Numbered from the stretch's first letter, positions 33,686 to 47,761 are shown. The stretch: DNA of 64,000 bases from Antarctobacter albus (GCF_900101505.1 NZ_FMZI01000008.1:1-64000), one strand, 5' to 3'. The notes: generated by a model from the sequence alone, not told the origin. Program-made: numbers and translations.

Positions 33686-36012
33686 TCCGCGGTCAGAAGC
33701 GGCGGCTTCTTGGAGCCGAGGCGCGGATTGTCCGGGCCGCTGAGGTCGAGGAACAGCTCGCCGTCGCGGACCGAGACCTTGACCACACCGCCCTTGGCCA
33801 GCTTTCCGAAGAGCAGTTCCTCGGCCAGCGGCTTCTTGATGTGTTCCTGGATCACGCGCCCCAGCGGGCGGGCGCCCATCTTGTCGTCGTAGCCCTTGTC
33901 CGCCAGCCATTCGGCGGCGGGCTTGGTCAACTCGATGGTCACGTTGCGATCCATGAGCTGCGCTTCAAGCTGCAGCACGAACTTCTCGACCACCTGCAGG
34001 ATGGTCTCCTTGGGCAGCGGCGCAAAGCTGATGACCGCGTCCAGGCGGTTGCGGAACTCCGGCGTGAAGGTCCGCTCGATGGCCGCCGTGTCCTCGCCCT
34101 CGCGGCGGTCGCGGCCAAAGCCGATGGCCGACTTGGCCTGTTCGGTCGCCCCGGCGTTCGAGGTCATGATCAGGATTACGTTGCGGAAGTCCACCGTGCG
34201 ACCGTTGTGATCGGTCAGCGAGCCGTGGTCCATGACCTGCAGCAGGATGTTGTAGACATCCGGGTGCGCCTTCTCGATCTCGTCCAGCAGCAGCACGCAG
34301 TGCGGGTGCTGGTCGACGCCGTCGGTCAACTGGCCGCCCTGGTCAAAGCCGACATATCCCGGAGGCGCGCCGATCAGGCGAGAGACCGCGTGTTTCTCCA
34401 TGTACTCGGACATGTCGAAGCGCAGCAGTTCCACGCCAAGGCTGTCCGCCAATTGCTTGGCAACCTCGGTCTTGCCGACGCCGGTCGGGCCCGCGAACAG
34501 ATAGTTGCCGATGGGCTTTTCCGGTTCGCGCAGGCCGGCCCGGGCCAGCTTGATCGCCGAGCTGAGGGCCTCGATCGCCTTGTCCTGGCCAAAGACCACG
34601 CGCTTGAGCGTGTTTTCCAGGTCCTTGAGCACCTCTGCGTCGTCCTTGGAGACGTTTTTCGGGGGGATGCGGGCGATCTTGGCCACGACCTCCTCGATCT
34701 CCTTGGTGCCGATTGACTTGCGCCGCTTGGAGGCGACCACAAGGTGCTGCGCCGCGCCGGCCTCGTCGATCACGTCGATGGCCTTGTCGGGCAGCTTGCG
34801 ATCATTGATGTAGCGCGCCGAAAGCTCCACGGCGGTCTTGATGGCGTCGCCGGTGTATTTGACGCTGTGGTGCTCCTCGAAATAGGGCTTCAGGCCCTTG
34901 AGGATCTTCACGGTGTCCTCGACCGACGGCTCGTTCACGTCGATCTTCTGGAACCGGCGGGACAGGGCGCGATCCTTTTCGAAGTGCTGGCGGAATTCCT
35001 TGTAGGTGGTCGACCCCATCGTGCGCAGCTTGCCGCCCTGCAGCGCGGGCTTCAGCAGGTTGGAGGCATCCATTGCCCCGCCAGAGGTGGCCCCGGCGCC
35101 GATCACGGTGTGGATCTCGTCGATGAAGAGCACCGCGTCGGGGTGTTCCTCAAGCTCCTGCACCACGGCCTTGAGCCGCTCCTCGAAGTCGCCGCGATAG
35201 CGCGTGCCGGCCAGCAGAGCCCCCATGTCGAGCGAGTAGATGGTGGTGTTCGCCAGCACCTCGGGGGTTTCGCCAGCGACGATCTTGCGTGCCAGCCCTT
35301 CGGCGATGGCGGTCTTGCCCACGCCGGGATCACCCACCAGAAGCGGGTTGTTCTTGCGGCGGCGGCAGAGCACCTGGATGCAGCGCTCGACCTCGGCATT
35401 GCGGCCGATCAGCGGATCGACGTCGCCGTCACGCGACTTGGCGTTGAGATCGACGCAGTATTTCGCCAGTGCCGATTCCTTGTCCGAACCGGGGGCGGCG
35501 GCCTCGGCCTGCTGCGCCTCTTCCTCGGCCTCGGTTGCGCCCTGGACGGGCCGCGCCTCGCCATAGGCGGGGTTCTTGGCGACGCCATGCGCGATGAAAT
35601 TCACCGCGTCGTAGCGCGTCATGTCCTGTTCCTGCAGGAAGTAGGCGGCATTCGATTCGCGTTCGGCGAAGATGGCGACCAGGACGTTTGCGCCCGTCAC
35701 CTCGGTCCGGCCCGAGGACTGGACGTGGATCGCCGCGCGCTGGATCACGCGTTGGAACGCAGCGGTCGGCACCGCCTCGGACCCTTCGACATCGGTCACG
35801 AGGTTCGACAGATCGTCGTCGATGAATTCGACCAGCGTGGTGCGCAACTCCTCGGTGTCGACCGAGCAGGCTTTCATCACGCGGGAGGCATCCGGTTCGT
35901 CGATCAGCGCAAGAAGAAGGTGTTCAAGCGTGGCGAATTCATGGCTGCGAGAGTTCGCCAACGCCAGCGCCGAATGAATTGCCTGCTCAAGTGTGTTCGA
36001 GAATGAAGGCAC
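33682..36012 (-). CDS. clpA: ATP-dependent Clp protease ATP-binding subunit ClpA
   Basis: ClpA is the AAA+ unfoldase that feeds proteins to ClpP. The 776-residue product starts at a GTG at 36012 with AGAGGAG upstream. It has the Clp N domain (about 1-150), AAA-1 with GDPGVGKTA and [16 protein letters not shown]-2 with GPTGVGKTE and [15 protein letters not shown], the ClpP-binding loop region between them and the end, and the C-terminal D2-small domain. There is no middle coiled-coil domain between AAA-1 and AAA-2, which separates it from ClpB and ClpC. The ClpS gene is not adjacent. The gene is coupled to the downstream M23 gene. Confidence 0.96.
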   Translation of the reverse strand: MPSFSNTLEQAIHSALALANSRSHEFATLEHLLLALIDEPDASRVMKACSVDTEELRTTLVEFIDDDLSNLVTDVEGSEAVPTAAFQRVIQRAAIHVQSSGRTEVTGANVLVAIFAERESNAAYFLQEQDMTRYDAVNFIAHGVAKNPAYGEARPVQGATEAEEEAQQAEAAAPGSDKESALAKYCVDLNAKSRDGDVDPLIGRNAEVERCIQVLCRRRKNNPLLVGDPGVGKTAIAEGLARKIVAGETPEVLANTTIYSLDMGALLAGTRYRGDFEERLKAVVQELEEHPDAVLFIDEIHTVIGAGATSGGAMDASNLLKPALQGGKLRTMGSTTYKEFRQHFEKDRALSRRFQKIDVNEPSVEDTVKILKGLKPYFEEHHSVKYTGDAIKTAVELSARYINDRKLPDKAIDVIDEAGAAQHLVVASKRRKSIGTKEIEEVVAKIARIPPKNVSKDDAEVLKDLENTLKRVVFGQDKAIEALSSAIKLARAGLREPEKPIGNYLFAGPTGVGKTEVAKQLADSLGVELLRFDMSEYMEKHAVSRLIGAPPGYVGFDQGGQLTDGVDQHPHCVLLLDEIEKAHPDVYNILLQVMDHGSLTDHNGRTVDFRNVILIMTSNAGATEQAKSAIGFGRDRREGEDTAAIERTFTPEFRNRLDAVISFAPLPKETILQVVEKFVLQLEAQLMDRNVTIELTKPAAEWLADKGYDDKMGARPLGRVIQEHIKKPLAEELLFGKLAKGGVVKVSVRDGELFLDLSGPDNPRLGSKKPPLLTAE

Positions 36013-36161
36013 GGGAGTGCTCCTCTTGTCTGCGCCGATCCGTGAGGATCAGCATTGCCTCATAGTATTAAAGTTTGGTCGATTGCGGCCACTCTTCAAG
36101 TTTTTTCTCAAGGTTCCTGCATCACTTTTGGACAAACTGGCGAAACCTGCCGTGTGCGTGA

Positions 36162-36923
36162 TCAGAACCGGTCCTTGCGCGCGCGCACCTCTGCAAAGAC
36201 CTCTGCATCCGTTCCGCCCGGCAGGCCGACGGCCCGTTTCACGCTGTCGGTGGTGGCTCGGAGGAAGGGATTTGTTTCAAGTTCGACCGAAAGCGGCACC
36301 TGTGCGGTGGGCCGCCCCTCGGCGCGGGCTGCGTCGATCTCCCGCTTGCGAGAGATAAGCGCTTGGTTCTCCGGTTCAATGGTCAGGGCAAATGCGGCAT
36401 TCGCCGTTGTGTATTCATGTCCCGAGTATACCACGGTTTCCGGGGGCAGAGAGGCCAGCTTTTCCAGACTATCCCACATCATCTGAGGCGTGCCCTCGAA
36501 GATGCGCCCGCATCCCAGGGCCATCAGGCTGTCGGCGGTAAAGACAGCGCCGCCGCGGGGGTAGTAATACGCGATATGGCCCAGCGTATGGCCCGGAACG
36601 GCGATCACCTCGCAGAGGCCGTCCCCGGTGCCGCCGGAAAACCCCGGGTCCAGCGCCATGTCCAGTTTCGGCAGCTTGTCCACTTCGGCCTTCGGTCCCA
36701 TGACAGGGCAGCCGTATTTCTCGCGCAGCTCGGCGACACCGCCGACGTGGTCGTGATGGTGGTGCGTGATCATGATGACGCCCAGCGACCAGCCACGGGC
36801 CTCCAGCGCCTCGATGATCGGCCCGGCCTCGGGGGCGTCGATCAGCGCCACGCCGTCGGGGCCGTGGACAAGGTAGGCGTAGTTGTCCGAGAGGCAGGGG
36901 ACGGTCACGATCTCGAGGGGCAT
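36162..36923 (-). CDS. gloB: hydroxyacylglutathione hydrolase (glyoxalase II)
   Basis: The enzyme hydrolyses S-lactoylglutathione to lactate and glutathione, completing methylglyoxal detoxification. The 253-residue protein has the metallo-beta-lactamase signature [10 protein letters not shown] (about 53-62), the [11 protein letters not shown] His, the [11 protein letters not shown] Asp and the SGHEYT His, all metal ligands of the binuclear site. The late region with NPFLRATT is typical of the glyoxalase II C-terminal domain. It lies 68 bases from the divergent methyltransferase gene, an arrangement common in Rhodobacteraceae. Confidence 0.95.
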   Translation of the reverse strand: MPLEIVTVPCLSDNYAYLVHGPDGVALIDAPEAGPIIEALEARGWSLGVIMITHHHHDHVGGVAELREKYGCPVMGPKAEVDKLPKLDMALDPGFSGGTGDGLCEVIAVPGHTLGHIAYYYPRGGAVFTADSLMALGCGRIFEGTPQMMWDSLEKLASLPPETVVYSGHEYTTANAAFALTIEPENQALISRKREIDAARAEGRPTAQVPLSVELETNPFLRATTDSVKRAVGLPGGTDAEVFAEVRARKDRF

Positions 36924-36991
36924 GGTCTTTCCTTCGCGGCTTTGTCAGGATGCGCACATCGTCAGAGTGGCGCATCGGGGCTGGGGTATCA

Positions 36992-37732
36992 ATGCATCTG
37001 GATGTGCAGGTGTTGCGCGATTTCTACTACCGCAGTGCGCTGGGGCGCGCGGCGCAAAAGATCCTGCGCACTCAGGTTCAGCGTTTCTGGCCCGAGACGA
37101 AGGGCCAGACGGTGGTGGGCTATGGCTTTGCCGTGCCCATGCTGCGCCCCTACCTGAAAGAGGCGCGCAGGGTTGTTGCCCTGATGCCCGCGCCGCAGGG
37201 GGTCATGACCTGGCCCGCCGGTATGCCCAATGTCTCGGTGCTCAGCGAAGAAACGCTCTGGCCGCTGGAGACGGGCCATACCGACCGCTTGATTCTGATG
37301 CACGGGCTGGAAACCTCGGAACGGCCGTCGGACCTGCTGGACGAGGCGTACCGCGTGCTGGGGCCGGGGGGCAGGGCGCTGTTCATCCTGCCGAACCGGG
37401 CGGGGATCTGGGCGCGGGCGGATCACACGCCTTTCGGCTATGGGCGGCCCTATTCGCTGGGCCAGCTCGAGGCGCAACTGAAACGGCATGACTTCGTCCC
37501 CGAGGCGCATGTCTCGGTGCTGTACCAGCCGCCATCGACCCGCCGGTTCTGGATGAAGACCGGCCCGGTCTGGGAACGCATGGGCCGCGCGGTGCCCGTG
37601 ACGGCGGGCGGTGTCATGATGGTCGAGGCCTCCAAGCGGCACCCGCCGTCGCGCCGCGGGGTGGGCGAGGCCGCCAAGGTTCTCAATCCGCTGGAGGTGC
37701 TCAGTCCGGCAGGCAAGGCCAAGCCGATCTGA
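36992..37732 (+). CDS. SAM-dependent methyltransferase-like protein
   Basis: The 246-residue product starts at ATG 36992 ([15 protein letters not shown]); an upstream ATG at 36950 lies in the divergent promoter. The motif 1 region is replaced by [14 protein letters not shown], a degenerate GxGxG-like loop, while [20 protein letters not shown] (about 107-126) is the post-motif of class I methyltransferases and supports the fold. [20 protein letters not shown] follows. Whether it still methylates is uncertain because the SAM loop is weak. Genes of this form divergent to gloB are conserved in relatives as far as I recall. Confidence 0.7.
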   Translation: MHLDVQVLRDFYYRSALGRAAQKILRTQVQRFWPETKGQTVVGYGFAVPMLRPYLKEARRVVALMPAPQGVMTWPAGMPNVSVLSEETLWPLETGHTDRLILMHGLETSERPSDLLDEAYRVLGPGGRALFILPNRAGIWARADHTPFGYGRPYSLGQLEAQLKRHDFVPEAHVSVLYQPPSTRRFWMKTGPVWERMGRAVPVTAGGVMMVEASKRHPPSRRGVGEAAKVLNPLEVLSPAGKAKPI

Positions 37733-38027
37733 ACCCGCCCCGGAGGCGCCAAGGGACCGGATTCTGCCCTGTGCAGGCAAATTCGGGGCCAAAAGGCTCT
37801 GTGACCTGCGGCAAATGCGGTCAGAGGCGCCCGAAACTGCCCGGGAATCGTGCATTTGCAGCAAAAACTGTGGCTTTGAGGCACCTTGGCAGAGCACGAA
37901 AGGTCGCACTAAAAGGGGCGTTTTTGCCAAGCCATTGAAAACAATACATTTAGCGCAAGCGTTTATCTTTCCTAAGCATGTTGCGAGGTGGGGGAGGCTC
38001 TGCTACATCCGCCACGATTTGATTGCT

Positions 38028-38041
38028 TTGACGCAGGTCAA
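38028..38041. promoter_or_regulatory. FnrL-type box upstream of atpH
   Basis: TTGACGCAGGTCAA is a perfect TTGAC-N4-GTCAA palindrome, matching the consensus of FNR/FnrL-family regulators in Rhodobacteraceae. It lies 78 bases before the atpH start in the 386-base gene-free stretch 37733-38118, which must carry the promoter of the atp operon. Elsewhere in that stretch I see only weak promoter-like sequence around 37924-37968. Confidence 0.6.
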
Positions 38042-38118
38042 GGTATGGAAACGCTGCCAGACGCCGCCCCGGACCCGGGGCGCGCGTAACATGGCGGCTT
38101 ACTATCGGAAGGGTGGAC

Positions 38119-38679
38119 GTGTCTGACTCAGCATCGATTTCCTCCGGCATCGCAGAGCGCTATGCCACCGCCGTCTTCGAGATCGTGAAGGAGGCCGGCG
38201 AGCTTCCCACGCTCGAAGGCAACCTGGATGATCTCTCTGCCGCGCTGGATGAAAGCGCTGACCTGCGGGATCTCCTGGTGAACCCCGTCTACTCGCGCGA
38301 TGCGCAGGGCGCCGCCATCAAGGCCGTCGCCTCGAAGATGGGCCTGATGCCGGCCATGACCAACGTGCTGGGGCTGATGGCCTCCAAGCGCCGCCTCTTC
38401 GTGGTCCCGCAGATGGTCACGCTCCTGCGCGAGATGATCGCAAAGGAAAAAGGCGAAGTCACCGCAGAAGTGACCTCTGCCCAGGCCCTGACCGATGCCC
38501 AGGCGGCCCAGCTGGCGGACGCGCTGAAGGCAAAGGTCGGCAAGGATGTAAAGATCAATGCGACCGTCGATGAAAGCCTCATCGGCGGTCTTGTCGTCAA
38601 GGTGGGCTCGAAGATGATCGACACGTCGATCCGTGCGAAGCTCAACTCCCTCCAGAATGCAATGAAAGAGGTCGGATAA
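38119..38679 (+). CDS. atpH: ATP synthase F1 subunit delta
   Basis: The delta subunit joins the F1 head to the peripheral stalk. The start chosen is GTG 38119 ([20 protein letters not shown]), six bases after GGAAGG; a GTG at 38113 would overlap that site. The 186 residues show [18 protein letters not shown] at the N terminus and the OSCP signature near the end ([19 protein letters not shown], then [12 protein letters not shown]). It is the first gene of a five-gene operon; atpA starts with the base after its stop codon. Confidence 0.95.
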   Translation: MSDSASISSGIAERYATAVFEIVKEAGELPTLEGNLDDLSAALDESADLRDLLVNPVYSRDAQGAAIKAVASKMGLMPAMTNVLGLMASKRRLFVVPQMVTLLREMIAKEKGEVTAEVTSAQALTDAQAAQLADALKAKVGKDVKINATVDESLIGGLVVKVGSKMIDTSIRAKLNSLQNAMKEVG

Positions 38680-40215
<1,536 letters not shown>

Positions 40216-40227
40216 GGGGATCATCAG

Positions 40228-42553
<2,326 letters not shown>

Positions 42554-42567
42554 TCCAATCCACCGCT

Positions 42568-42590
42568 CGGGGGCGCCTGCCGCGCCCCCG
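42568..42590. other. hairpin between atpD and atpC
   Basis: CGGGGGCGC and GCGCCCCCG form a perfect 9-bp stem with a CTGCC loop in the atpD-atpC gap, with no T-run. It may be an RNA-processing or partial attenuation element; transcription must continue for atpC to be expressed. Confidence 0.5.
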
Positions 42591-42608
42591 GCCTGAACGG
42601 AGGACAAC

Positions 42609-43040
42609 ATGGCAGATACGATGCAATTCGACCTGGTGTCGCCCGAGCGCCGCCTGCTGTCGACCGAGGCGACCTCGGTTCAGATCCCGGGCGCCGACGG
42701 CGACCTGACCGCCATGCCGAACCACGCGCCGCTGATCACCACGCTGCGCCCCGGCATCCTGACGGTCGAGACCGCCAAGGGCACCGAGCAGTTCGTCGTG
42801 ACCGGCGGGTTCGCCGAGATCGGCGAGAGCCTTTCGGTGCTGGCCGAAAAGGCCCTGCCGCGCGCGGACGTCGACCAGGCCACCTACGAGGCCCTGGTGG
42901 ACGAGGCTCACCGCATCTACCAGCAGACCAAGGAAACCGCCGAGCATCCGGGTCTGGTGGACGACGCGGTCAAGCTGCTGCAGGACATGGTGGCTGTCGG
43001 CACGCATATCGGTCTGGACCCGAAACAGCCCTCGATCTGA
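42609..43040 (+). CDS. atpC: ATP synthase F1 subunit epsilon
   Basis: The epsilon subunit couples the shaft to the c-ring and can inhibit ATP hydrolysis. GGAGGA precedes ATG 42609. The 143-residue product has the beta-sandwich start [33 protein letters not shown] and [11 protein letters not shown], followed by a C-terminal helical hairpin. It is the last gene of the operon, ended by the terminator at 43064. Confidence 0.96.
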   Translation: MADTMQFDLVSPERRLLSTEATSVQIPGADGDLTAMPNHAPLITTLRPGILTVETAKGTEQFVVTGGFAEIGESLSVLAEKALPRADVDQATYEALVDEAHRIYQQTKETAEHPGLVDDAVKLLQDMVAVGTHIGLDPKQPSI

Positions 43041-43063
43041 GGCACCGGACAGACTATTCTGAC

Positions 43064-43098
43064 AAGGCCCTGCCACCCGGCGGGGCCTTTCATTTTTT
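43064..43098 (+). terminator. intrinsic terminator of the atp operon
   Basis: AAGGCCCTGCC (43064-43074) pairs with GGCGGGGCCTT (43079-43089) around ACCC, with one T-G pair, followed by TCATTTTTT. It lies 24 bases after the atpC stop and reads on the plus strand. Confidence 0.92.
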
Positions 43099-43139
43099 GT
43101 GACCCGCCGGTTTTGTGCGGCGACTCCGGGACTGACGAC

Positions 43140-44363
43140 ATGGAAACGAAACGCGGCGCCGTCTGGTTCATCCTCGCCACGATCCTGCTCGATGCCATCG
43201 GCATCGGGCTGATCTTTCCCATCATGCCGGACCTGATGGCACGCGTCGGCGCCGGAGACACGGCCACCGGGGCTTTCTGGGGCGGTGTCCTGCTGGCGAC
43301 CTATGCTGGCGCGCAGTTCATCTTCTCGCCCGCAATGGGGGGCATTTCCGATGCCCTGGGGCGCAAGCCGGTGCTTCTGGTCACGCTGGCGGCGCTGGCA
43401 GTGGACTATGTCATCATGGCGCTGGCGGGGACGTTCTGGCTGTTGCTGGTGGGCCGTTTCCTGGCCGGGATCGCTGGCGCCACCTACATCACCGCCTCGG
43501 CTTACCTGGCCGATATCTCGGCGCCCAAGGACAGGGCTGCGAACTTTGGCCTGATCGGGGCGGCTTTTGGTGTCGGGTTCATCTTTGGTCCCGCCCTGGG
43601 CGGCCTGCTGGCCGGTATCCATGTCACCGCGCCCTTCTGGGCAGCGGCGGGACTGGCGGCTGCGAATTTCCTGTTTGGCCTCTTTGTCCTGCCCGAAAGC
43701 CTTGCGGTCGAGAAACGCCGCGGGTTCGACCGCAAGGATCTCAACCCCTTCGGCAGTATCCTGGCGGCCGCGCGACTGCCGGGGCTTGGCCTGCCGCTGT
43801 TCGGCCTGTTCCTCTTCGAGTTCGCCAACATGGTCTATCCGGTGCTCTGGGCCTTCTGGACGCGCGAGGCCTTTGGCTGGCCCTCGCATCTGATCGGCCT
43901 GTCGCTGGCGGCCTATGGCATAGGGGTTGTCATCACCCAGGGCGGGTTGATGCGGGTCATGATCCCCCGCATCGGCGAATGGCGCACGCTGATGGTGGCG
44001 GTGGCTGCCGGCGTCATTGCCTCTGTCGCCTACGGGTTCATCTCGGCGGCCTGGCTGGTCTGGGCCTTCCTGCCGTTTGCGTGCCTGTCCGACATGGCAC
44101 CGCCGAATGCCACCGGCATCGCCTCGAACCTCGTGGACGAGGACCGGCAGGGGGTGTTGCAGGGTGTCATTGCCAGCCTCAGCGCCGTTGCGGCCATCAC
44201 CGCGCCGCTGATCGTGACCCCTCTGTTCCGGACCTTTGCCACGCCGGACGCCGGGGTCTACCTGCCCGGGGCGCCTTTCCTGATGACGGCGCTCTTGCTC
44301 CTTCTCAGTGCGCTTGTCTTCTGGCCTCTGCGCCCGGGACGGCAGCAGGCGCCCGCCGCCTGA
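43140..44363 (+). CDS. MFS transporter, TetA-like
   Basis: This 407-residue membrane protein starts at ATG 43140 (METKRGAVWF) and has twelve predicted helices. The DHA1 motif GGISDALGRKPVLL (motif A between helices 2 and 3) and the motif C-like GAAFGVGFIFGPALGGLL in helix 5 place it among drug:H+ antiporters, close to TetA of Gram-negative bacteria (TILLDAIGIGLIFPIMPDLM near the N terminus). Chromosomal relatives do not necessarily confer tetracycline resistance, and the substrate is unknown. It follows the atp terminator, so it should have its own promoter. Confidence 0.87.
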   Translation: METKRGAVWFILATILLDAIGIGLIFPIMPDLMARVGAGDTATGAFWGGVLLATYAGAQFIFSPAMGGISDALGRKPVLLVTLAALAVDYVIMALAGTFWLLLVGRFLAGIAGATYITASAYLADISAPKDRAANFGLIGAAFGVGFIFGPALGGLLAGIHVTAPFWAAAGLAAANFLFGLFVLPESLAVEKRRGFDRKDLNPFGSILAAARLPGLGLPLFGLFLFEFANMVYPVLWAFWTREAFGWPSHLIGLSLAAYGIGVVITQGGLMRVMIPRIGEWRTLMVAVAAGVIASVAYGFISAAWLVWAFLPFACLSDMAPPNATGIASNLVDEDRQGVLQGVIASLSAVAAITAPLIVTPLFRTFATPDAGVYLPGAPFLMTALLLLLSALVFWPLRPGRQQAPAA

Positions 44364-44462
44364 CCGCCAAAAAAGGCCTGTCGCCTTGCATGAAAGGGCG
44401 CGATCTGACAGGAGGCCCATGACCGGCCCGCCTGTGGGACGGCGCGCGCGGAAATTTCTGTC

Positions 44463-45113
44463 ATGTTGTACGACCCCAGCGCCTTGTTGCGCGAATTCAT
44501 CACGTTGCTGGTGGTGATCGACCCGATCGGTTCGCTCCCGGTGTTCTATTTCGCCACGGCTGCCGTGCCGGCGGCGCTGCATTGGCGTTTCGCCCTGCGC
44601 GCGGTGCTGGTGGCCTGGATCGTCCTGATGGCCTTCCTCGTCGTCGGGCAACTCCTGCTGGAGGGCCTGGGGCTGCGGTTCGGTTCCTTCCAGATCGCGG
44701 GCGGGATCGTCCTGTTCCTTTTTGCGCTGACCATGATCTTTGGCGAATCCAAACCGGAGCGGGAGATCGAGGAGGCCGGGCGCAGTGACCTGTCCGGCGC
44801 GATCTTTCCGCTGGCGATGCCTTCCATCGCCTCGCCCGGCGCGATGCTGGCGGTTGTCGTGCTGACTGACAATCATCAGAACTCGATCCCCGATCAGATC
44901 GCCACGGCGGTCCTGTTGACGGTTGTCCTGCTCCTGACGCTGCTTTTGCTTCTGTTGGGGACGCTGCTGAAAAAGCTGCTCGGCAATTCCGGCGCGCTGG
45001 TGATTTCCCGTGTCATGGGGATCATCCTGGCGACCGTGGCGGTGGATGCCGTGCTGGGTGGCCTGGCAGAGGTTGGCGTTCTGGACCTGCAAGGTGGGAC
45101 GGGTCCGCTGTAA
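44463..45113 (+). CDS. MarC-family membrane protein
   Basis: This 216-residue protein has six predicted helices and the MarC family pattern: VVIDPIGSLPVFYFAT in helix 1, FQIAGGIVLFLFALTMIFG, IFPLAMPSIASPGAMLAVVV and a final helix pair with ISRVMGIILATVAVDAVLGG. The family is of unknown transport function; the old link of MarC to antibiotic resistance was not upheld. The gene stands 99 bases after the MFS gene and 70 before the lectin gene. Confidence 0.9.
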   Translation: MLYDPSALLREFITLLVVIDPIGSLPVFYFATAAVPAALHWRFALRAVLVAWIVLMAFLVVGQLLLEGLGLRFGSFQIAGGIVLFLFALTMIFGESKPEREIEEAGRSDLSGAIFPLAMPSIASPGAMLAVVVLTDNHQNSIPDQIATAVLLTVVLLLTLLLLLLGTLLKKLLGNSGALVISRVMGIILATVAVDAVLGGLAEVGVLDLQGGTGPL

Positions 45114-45183
45114 GCGGATGATCGGCCTTCACAATTCCGCCCGATTGCAGAACTATCTTCGCAGGGATGGAGAAGGGCCGAAC

Positions 45184-45531
45184 ATGAAGAAACTGACCGG
45201 CAGCCGGGTCGGAATCGACCAGGGAGACGAGGAAGTCTTTTCCGAGTTTGCCACCGGCGGCGACATGTGGACGGGAGAGGGCAGCCGCGAGCGCCGCAAG
45301 GCCGTCAGCTTCTCGGAACCTTTCCGGACACCGCCAACGGTTCAGGTGGCCATGTCGCTCTGGGATATCGACCAGCGCGCAAACATTCGGGCCGATGTCA
45401 CCGCCGAAAACGTCACGCGCAGCGGCTGCGATCTTGTCTTTCGCACCTGGGGCGATACGCGTGTCGCCCGCGTGCGCATGAGCTGGCTCGCCATCGGCGA
45501 GGTCAAGAGCGAGGACGACTGGGACCTGTGA
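45184..45531 (+). CDS. H-type lectin domain protein
   Basis: The 115-residue product starts at ATG 45184 with GGAGAAGGG upstream; the frame is open to 45010 but without a ribosome site. Residues about 40-107 are one H-type lectin domain: VSFSEPFRTPPTVQVAMSLW, DIDQRANIRADVTAENVT and TWGDTRVARVRMSWLAIG, with the conserved TW and W-L-A-I-G end. In animals and slime moulds this fold binds N-acetylgalactosamine as hexamers. No signal peptide is visible, so if secreted it uses another route. It may bind glycans or act as a protein-interaction unit. Confidence 0.85.
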   Translation: MKKLTGSRVGIDQGDEEVFSEFATGGDMWTGEGSRERRKAVSFSEPFRTPPTVQVAMSLWDIDQRANIRADVTAENVTRSGCDLVFRTWGDTRVARVRMSWLAIGEVKSEDDWDL

Positions 45532-45546
45532 GCGTGCGGTCCGGCG

Positions 45547-46038
45547 TTACTTGAGTTGCGCGCTCAGCCGGTCCAGCATCAGCGGCACCTCGTCGGGCGT
45601 CAAGCGGCCGTGCTCGACCAGAAAGCTCTCGATATCGCGGCCCGTGTAGCGGCCCACAAGGCGCCCGTCCTGTTCGATCAGTTTCAACCGCGACAGGACG
45701 ACGGCGCGCTGGTGGCAGACATAGCATTTGCGCTGGAACAGGCGCCCGCCTTCGTGGATGGCGATGAACTGCGCGGCCAGCGCCTCGGCTTCCTCGGCGG
45801 TCAGCCTGCCGTGCCCTGCGGACAGCATGGCGGCGACAGGCATCCCGGTCTTCTTGCCGACCAGGCCCTCGCCGCTGGCGATCAGGCTTTCAAAGACGAA
45901 ATCGCCCGCATGTGCGGAATGGCAACCGGCGCAGGCACGTTCGTAGACCGCATGTGCGTCGATCTCCTGCGCTTGTCCCGGCGCGCCCGACAGCACACCG
46001 AGAAAGGCAAACGCAGTGAGCCAGTGTTGTCTTGCCAT
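45547..46038 (-). CDS. periplasmic dihaem cytochrome c
   Basis: The product has 163 residues from ATG 46038 (MARQHWLTAFAFLGVL) with a signal peptide ending GQA. Two haem c motifs, CAGCH (C36-H40) and CYVCH (C105-H109), are separated by about 65 residues. Both halves have cytochrome c-like helices, although Met ligands are not obvious for each. It probably carries electrons in the periplasm. The gene lies 16 bases downstream of prs on the same strand and may be read from the same transcript, without an obvious functional reason. The frame extends to 46083 into the prs end. Confidence 0.87.
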   Translation of the reverse strand: MARQHWLTAFAFLGVLSGAPGQAQEIDAHAVYERACAGCHSAHAGDFVFESLIASGEGLVGKKTGMPVAAMLSAGHGRLTAEEAEALAAQFIAIHEGGRLFQRKCYVCHQRAVVLSRLKLIEQDGRLVGRYTGRDIESFLVEHGRLTPDEVPLMLDRLSAQLK

Positions 46039-46054
46039 TGCCGCCTCCTGACGG

Positions 46055-47062
46055 TCAGAGGATGCCTTCGTAGATCGGGCCAAGGGTTTCGGTCTCGAAC
46101 AGGGACGAGACAGAAGTGCCGTTCCAGATGTTCAGAATCGACTGCGCAAACATCGGGGCGGTCGGCAGGATGCGAATGTTCGGAGCCCCGGCAACGGCGG
46201 CGGTCGGCTGGATCGAGTCGGTCAGAACCAGCGATTTCATCACCGATTTGGTGACGCGCTCGACAGCCGGGCCGGACATGACGCCGTGGCTGATATAGGC
46301 GTGGACCTCGGTCGCGCCGTGTTCCATCAGCACCTCGGCGGCCTTGCAGAGCGTTCCGGCGGTGTCGCACATGTCATCGACGATGATGCAGCGCTTGCCC
46401 GTGACGTTGCCGATCACCGTCATCTCGGCGACTTCGCCGGGTTTCTCGCGGCGCTTGTCCACGATCGACAGCGGCGCCTCGATCCGCTTGGCCAGTTCCC
46501 GCGCGCGGGCCACGCCGCCGACGTCCGGCGAGATCACCATCACGTCGCTCAGGTCGTCGAACTGTTTCTTGATGTCCAGCGCGAAGATCGGCGAGGCATA
46601 GAGGTTGTCCACCGGGATGTCGAAAAAGCCCTGGATCTGCGCGGCGTGCAGGTCCATCGTCAGCACCCGCTCGATCCCGGCCTCGGCGATCATGTTGGCC
46701 ACCAGCTTGGCGGTGATCGGCGTGCGGGCCTTGGTGCGGCGGTCCTGGCGGGCATAGCCGAAATAGGGGATCACGGCGGTGATGCGTGCCGCTGACGACC
46801 GGCGCAGCGCGTCCGACATGATCAGCAGTTCCATCAGGTTGTCGTTGGCCGGGTTCGAGGTGCTCTGCAGGATGAACATGTCCTCGCCGCGGACGTTCTC
46901 GAAGACCTCGACAAAGATCTCCTGGTCGTTGAACCGCTCGACGCGGGCATCCACGAGGCCGACGGTCATGCCGCGGTACAGAGACATGCGGCGGGCGATG
47001 GCCTGTGCCAGCGGCTTGTTGGCGTTGCCGGCGATCAGTTTGGGTTCGATGACGGTGGGCAT
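46055..47062 (-). CDS. prs: ribose-phosphate pyrophosphokinase
   Basis: The enzyme makes PRPP from ribose 5-phosphate and ATP for nucleotide, histidine and tryptophan synthesis. The 335-residue protein has the flexible-loop [20 protein letters not shown], the [20 protein letters not shown] stretch with the regulatory and catalytic His, and the PRPP-binding loop [14 protein letters not shown]. It is full length, with a slightly extended N terminus typical of alphaproteobacteria ([19 protein letters not shown]). It is followed closely by the dihaem cytochrome gene. Confidence 0.97.
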   Translation of the reverse strand: MPTVIEPKLIAGNANKPLAQAIARRMSLYRGMTVGLVDARVERFNDQEIFVEVFENVRGEDMFILQSTSNPANDNLMELLIMSDALRRSSAARITAVIPYFGYARQDRRTKARTPITAKLVANMIAEAGIERVLTMDLHAAQIQGFFDIPVDNLYASPIFALDIKKQFDDLSDVMVISPDVGGVARARELAKRIEAPLSIVDKRREKPGEVAEMTVIGNVTGKRCIIVDDMCDTAGTLCKAAEVLMEHGATEVHAYISHGVMSGPAVERVTKSVMKSLVLTDSIQPTAAVAGAPNIRILPTAPMFAQSILNIWNGTSVSSLFETETLGPIYEGIL

Positions 47063-47161
47063 GTGATGCGTCCTCGGCGGATGACGGATTCGTGACGATG
47101 TTGCGGTCCCGTTAGCATGGGCCTACGGTCGGCGCCAGCACAGGCACCGGAAGGCGACAGC

Positions 47162-47761
47162 ATGGCTCATATCGACTACTTCTTCTCCACGATTTCGCCC
47201 TTTTCCTATTTTGCGGGCACGCGATTGGAAGAGATCGCTGCGAAACATGGCGCCAGTATCGCCTACAAGCCCTTCGATATCATCGCCCTCTTTGGTCGCA
47301 CCGGGGGCGTACCGCCGGGGCAGCGTCATCCCAACCGGCAGGCCTATCGCCTGCAGGAGATAGAGCGCGCCGCGAAGAAGACCGGCCTGCCGGTGAACAT
47401 CAAGCCGGCGCATTTCCCGACCAACCCGGCGCCCTCCTCCTATGCGGTGATCGCCGCCCAGAAGGCGGGCGGCGGCGACATGGGCAGGCTGGTGCACGGG
47501 CTGCTGGCGGCCTGCTGGGCGCAGGACAAGGACATCGCCGAGGACGCGGTGATCAAGGCCTGTCTCTCCGAAGCCGGTTTCGACCCGTCTCTGGCGGACA
47601 CCGGCCTGCTGGCCGGGGCCGAGACCTATCCCGCCAACCTCGAAGAGGCAGTGGAAAAGGGCGTCTTTGGCGCGCCGACCTATGTCGTCGACAGCGGTCA
47701 GGTCTTCTGGGGCAATGACCGGCTGGACGACCTGGACGCGCATCTGGCGGGCAAGCTCTGA
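47162..47761 (+). CDS. 2-hydroxychromene-2-carboxylate isomerase-like (DsbA-fold) protein
   Basis: This 199-residue protein starts at ATG 47162 (MAHIDYFFSTISPFSYFAG). IDYFFSTISPFSYFAG has the Ser where kappa-class glutathione transferases and HCCA isomerases place their glutathione-contacting residue, and GVFGAPTYVVDSGQVFWGND near the end has the cis-Pro motif of the DsbA fold. HCCA isomerase works in naphthalene breakdown, but most chromosomal relatives are glutathione-dependent isomerases of unknown substrate. No other aromatic degradation genes are nearby. It overlaps the hydrolase gene by one base (TGATG). Confidence 0.85.
   Translation: MAHIDYFFSTISPFSYFAGTRLEEIAAKHGASIAYKPFDIIALFGRTGGVPPGQRHPNRQAYRLQEIERAAKKTGLPVNIKPAHFPTNPAPSSYAVIAAQKAGGGDMGRLVHGLLAACWAQDKDIAEDAVIKACLSEAGFDPSLADTGLLAGAETYPANLEEAVEKGVFGAPTYVVDSGQVFWGNDRLDDLDAHLAGKL

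Noticed and set aside
45547-47062. Functional link between prs and the dihaem cytochrome gene
   Set aside because: The 16-base spacing suggests a shared transcript, but no biochemical connection is known to me, and adjacency alone is not enough.
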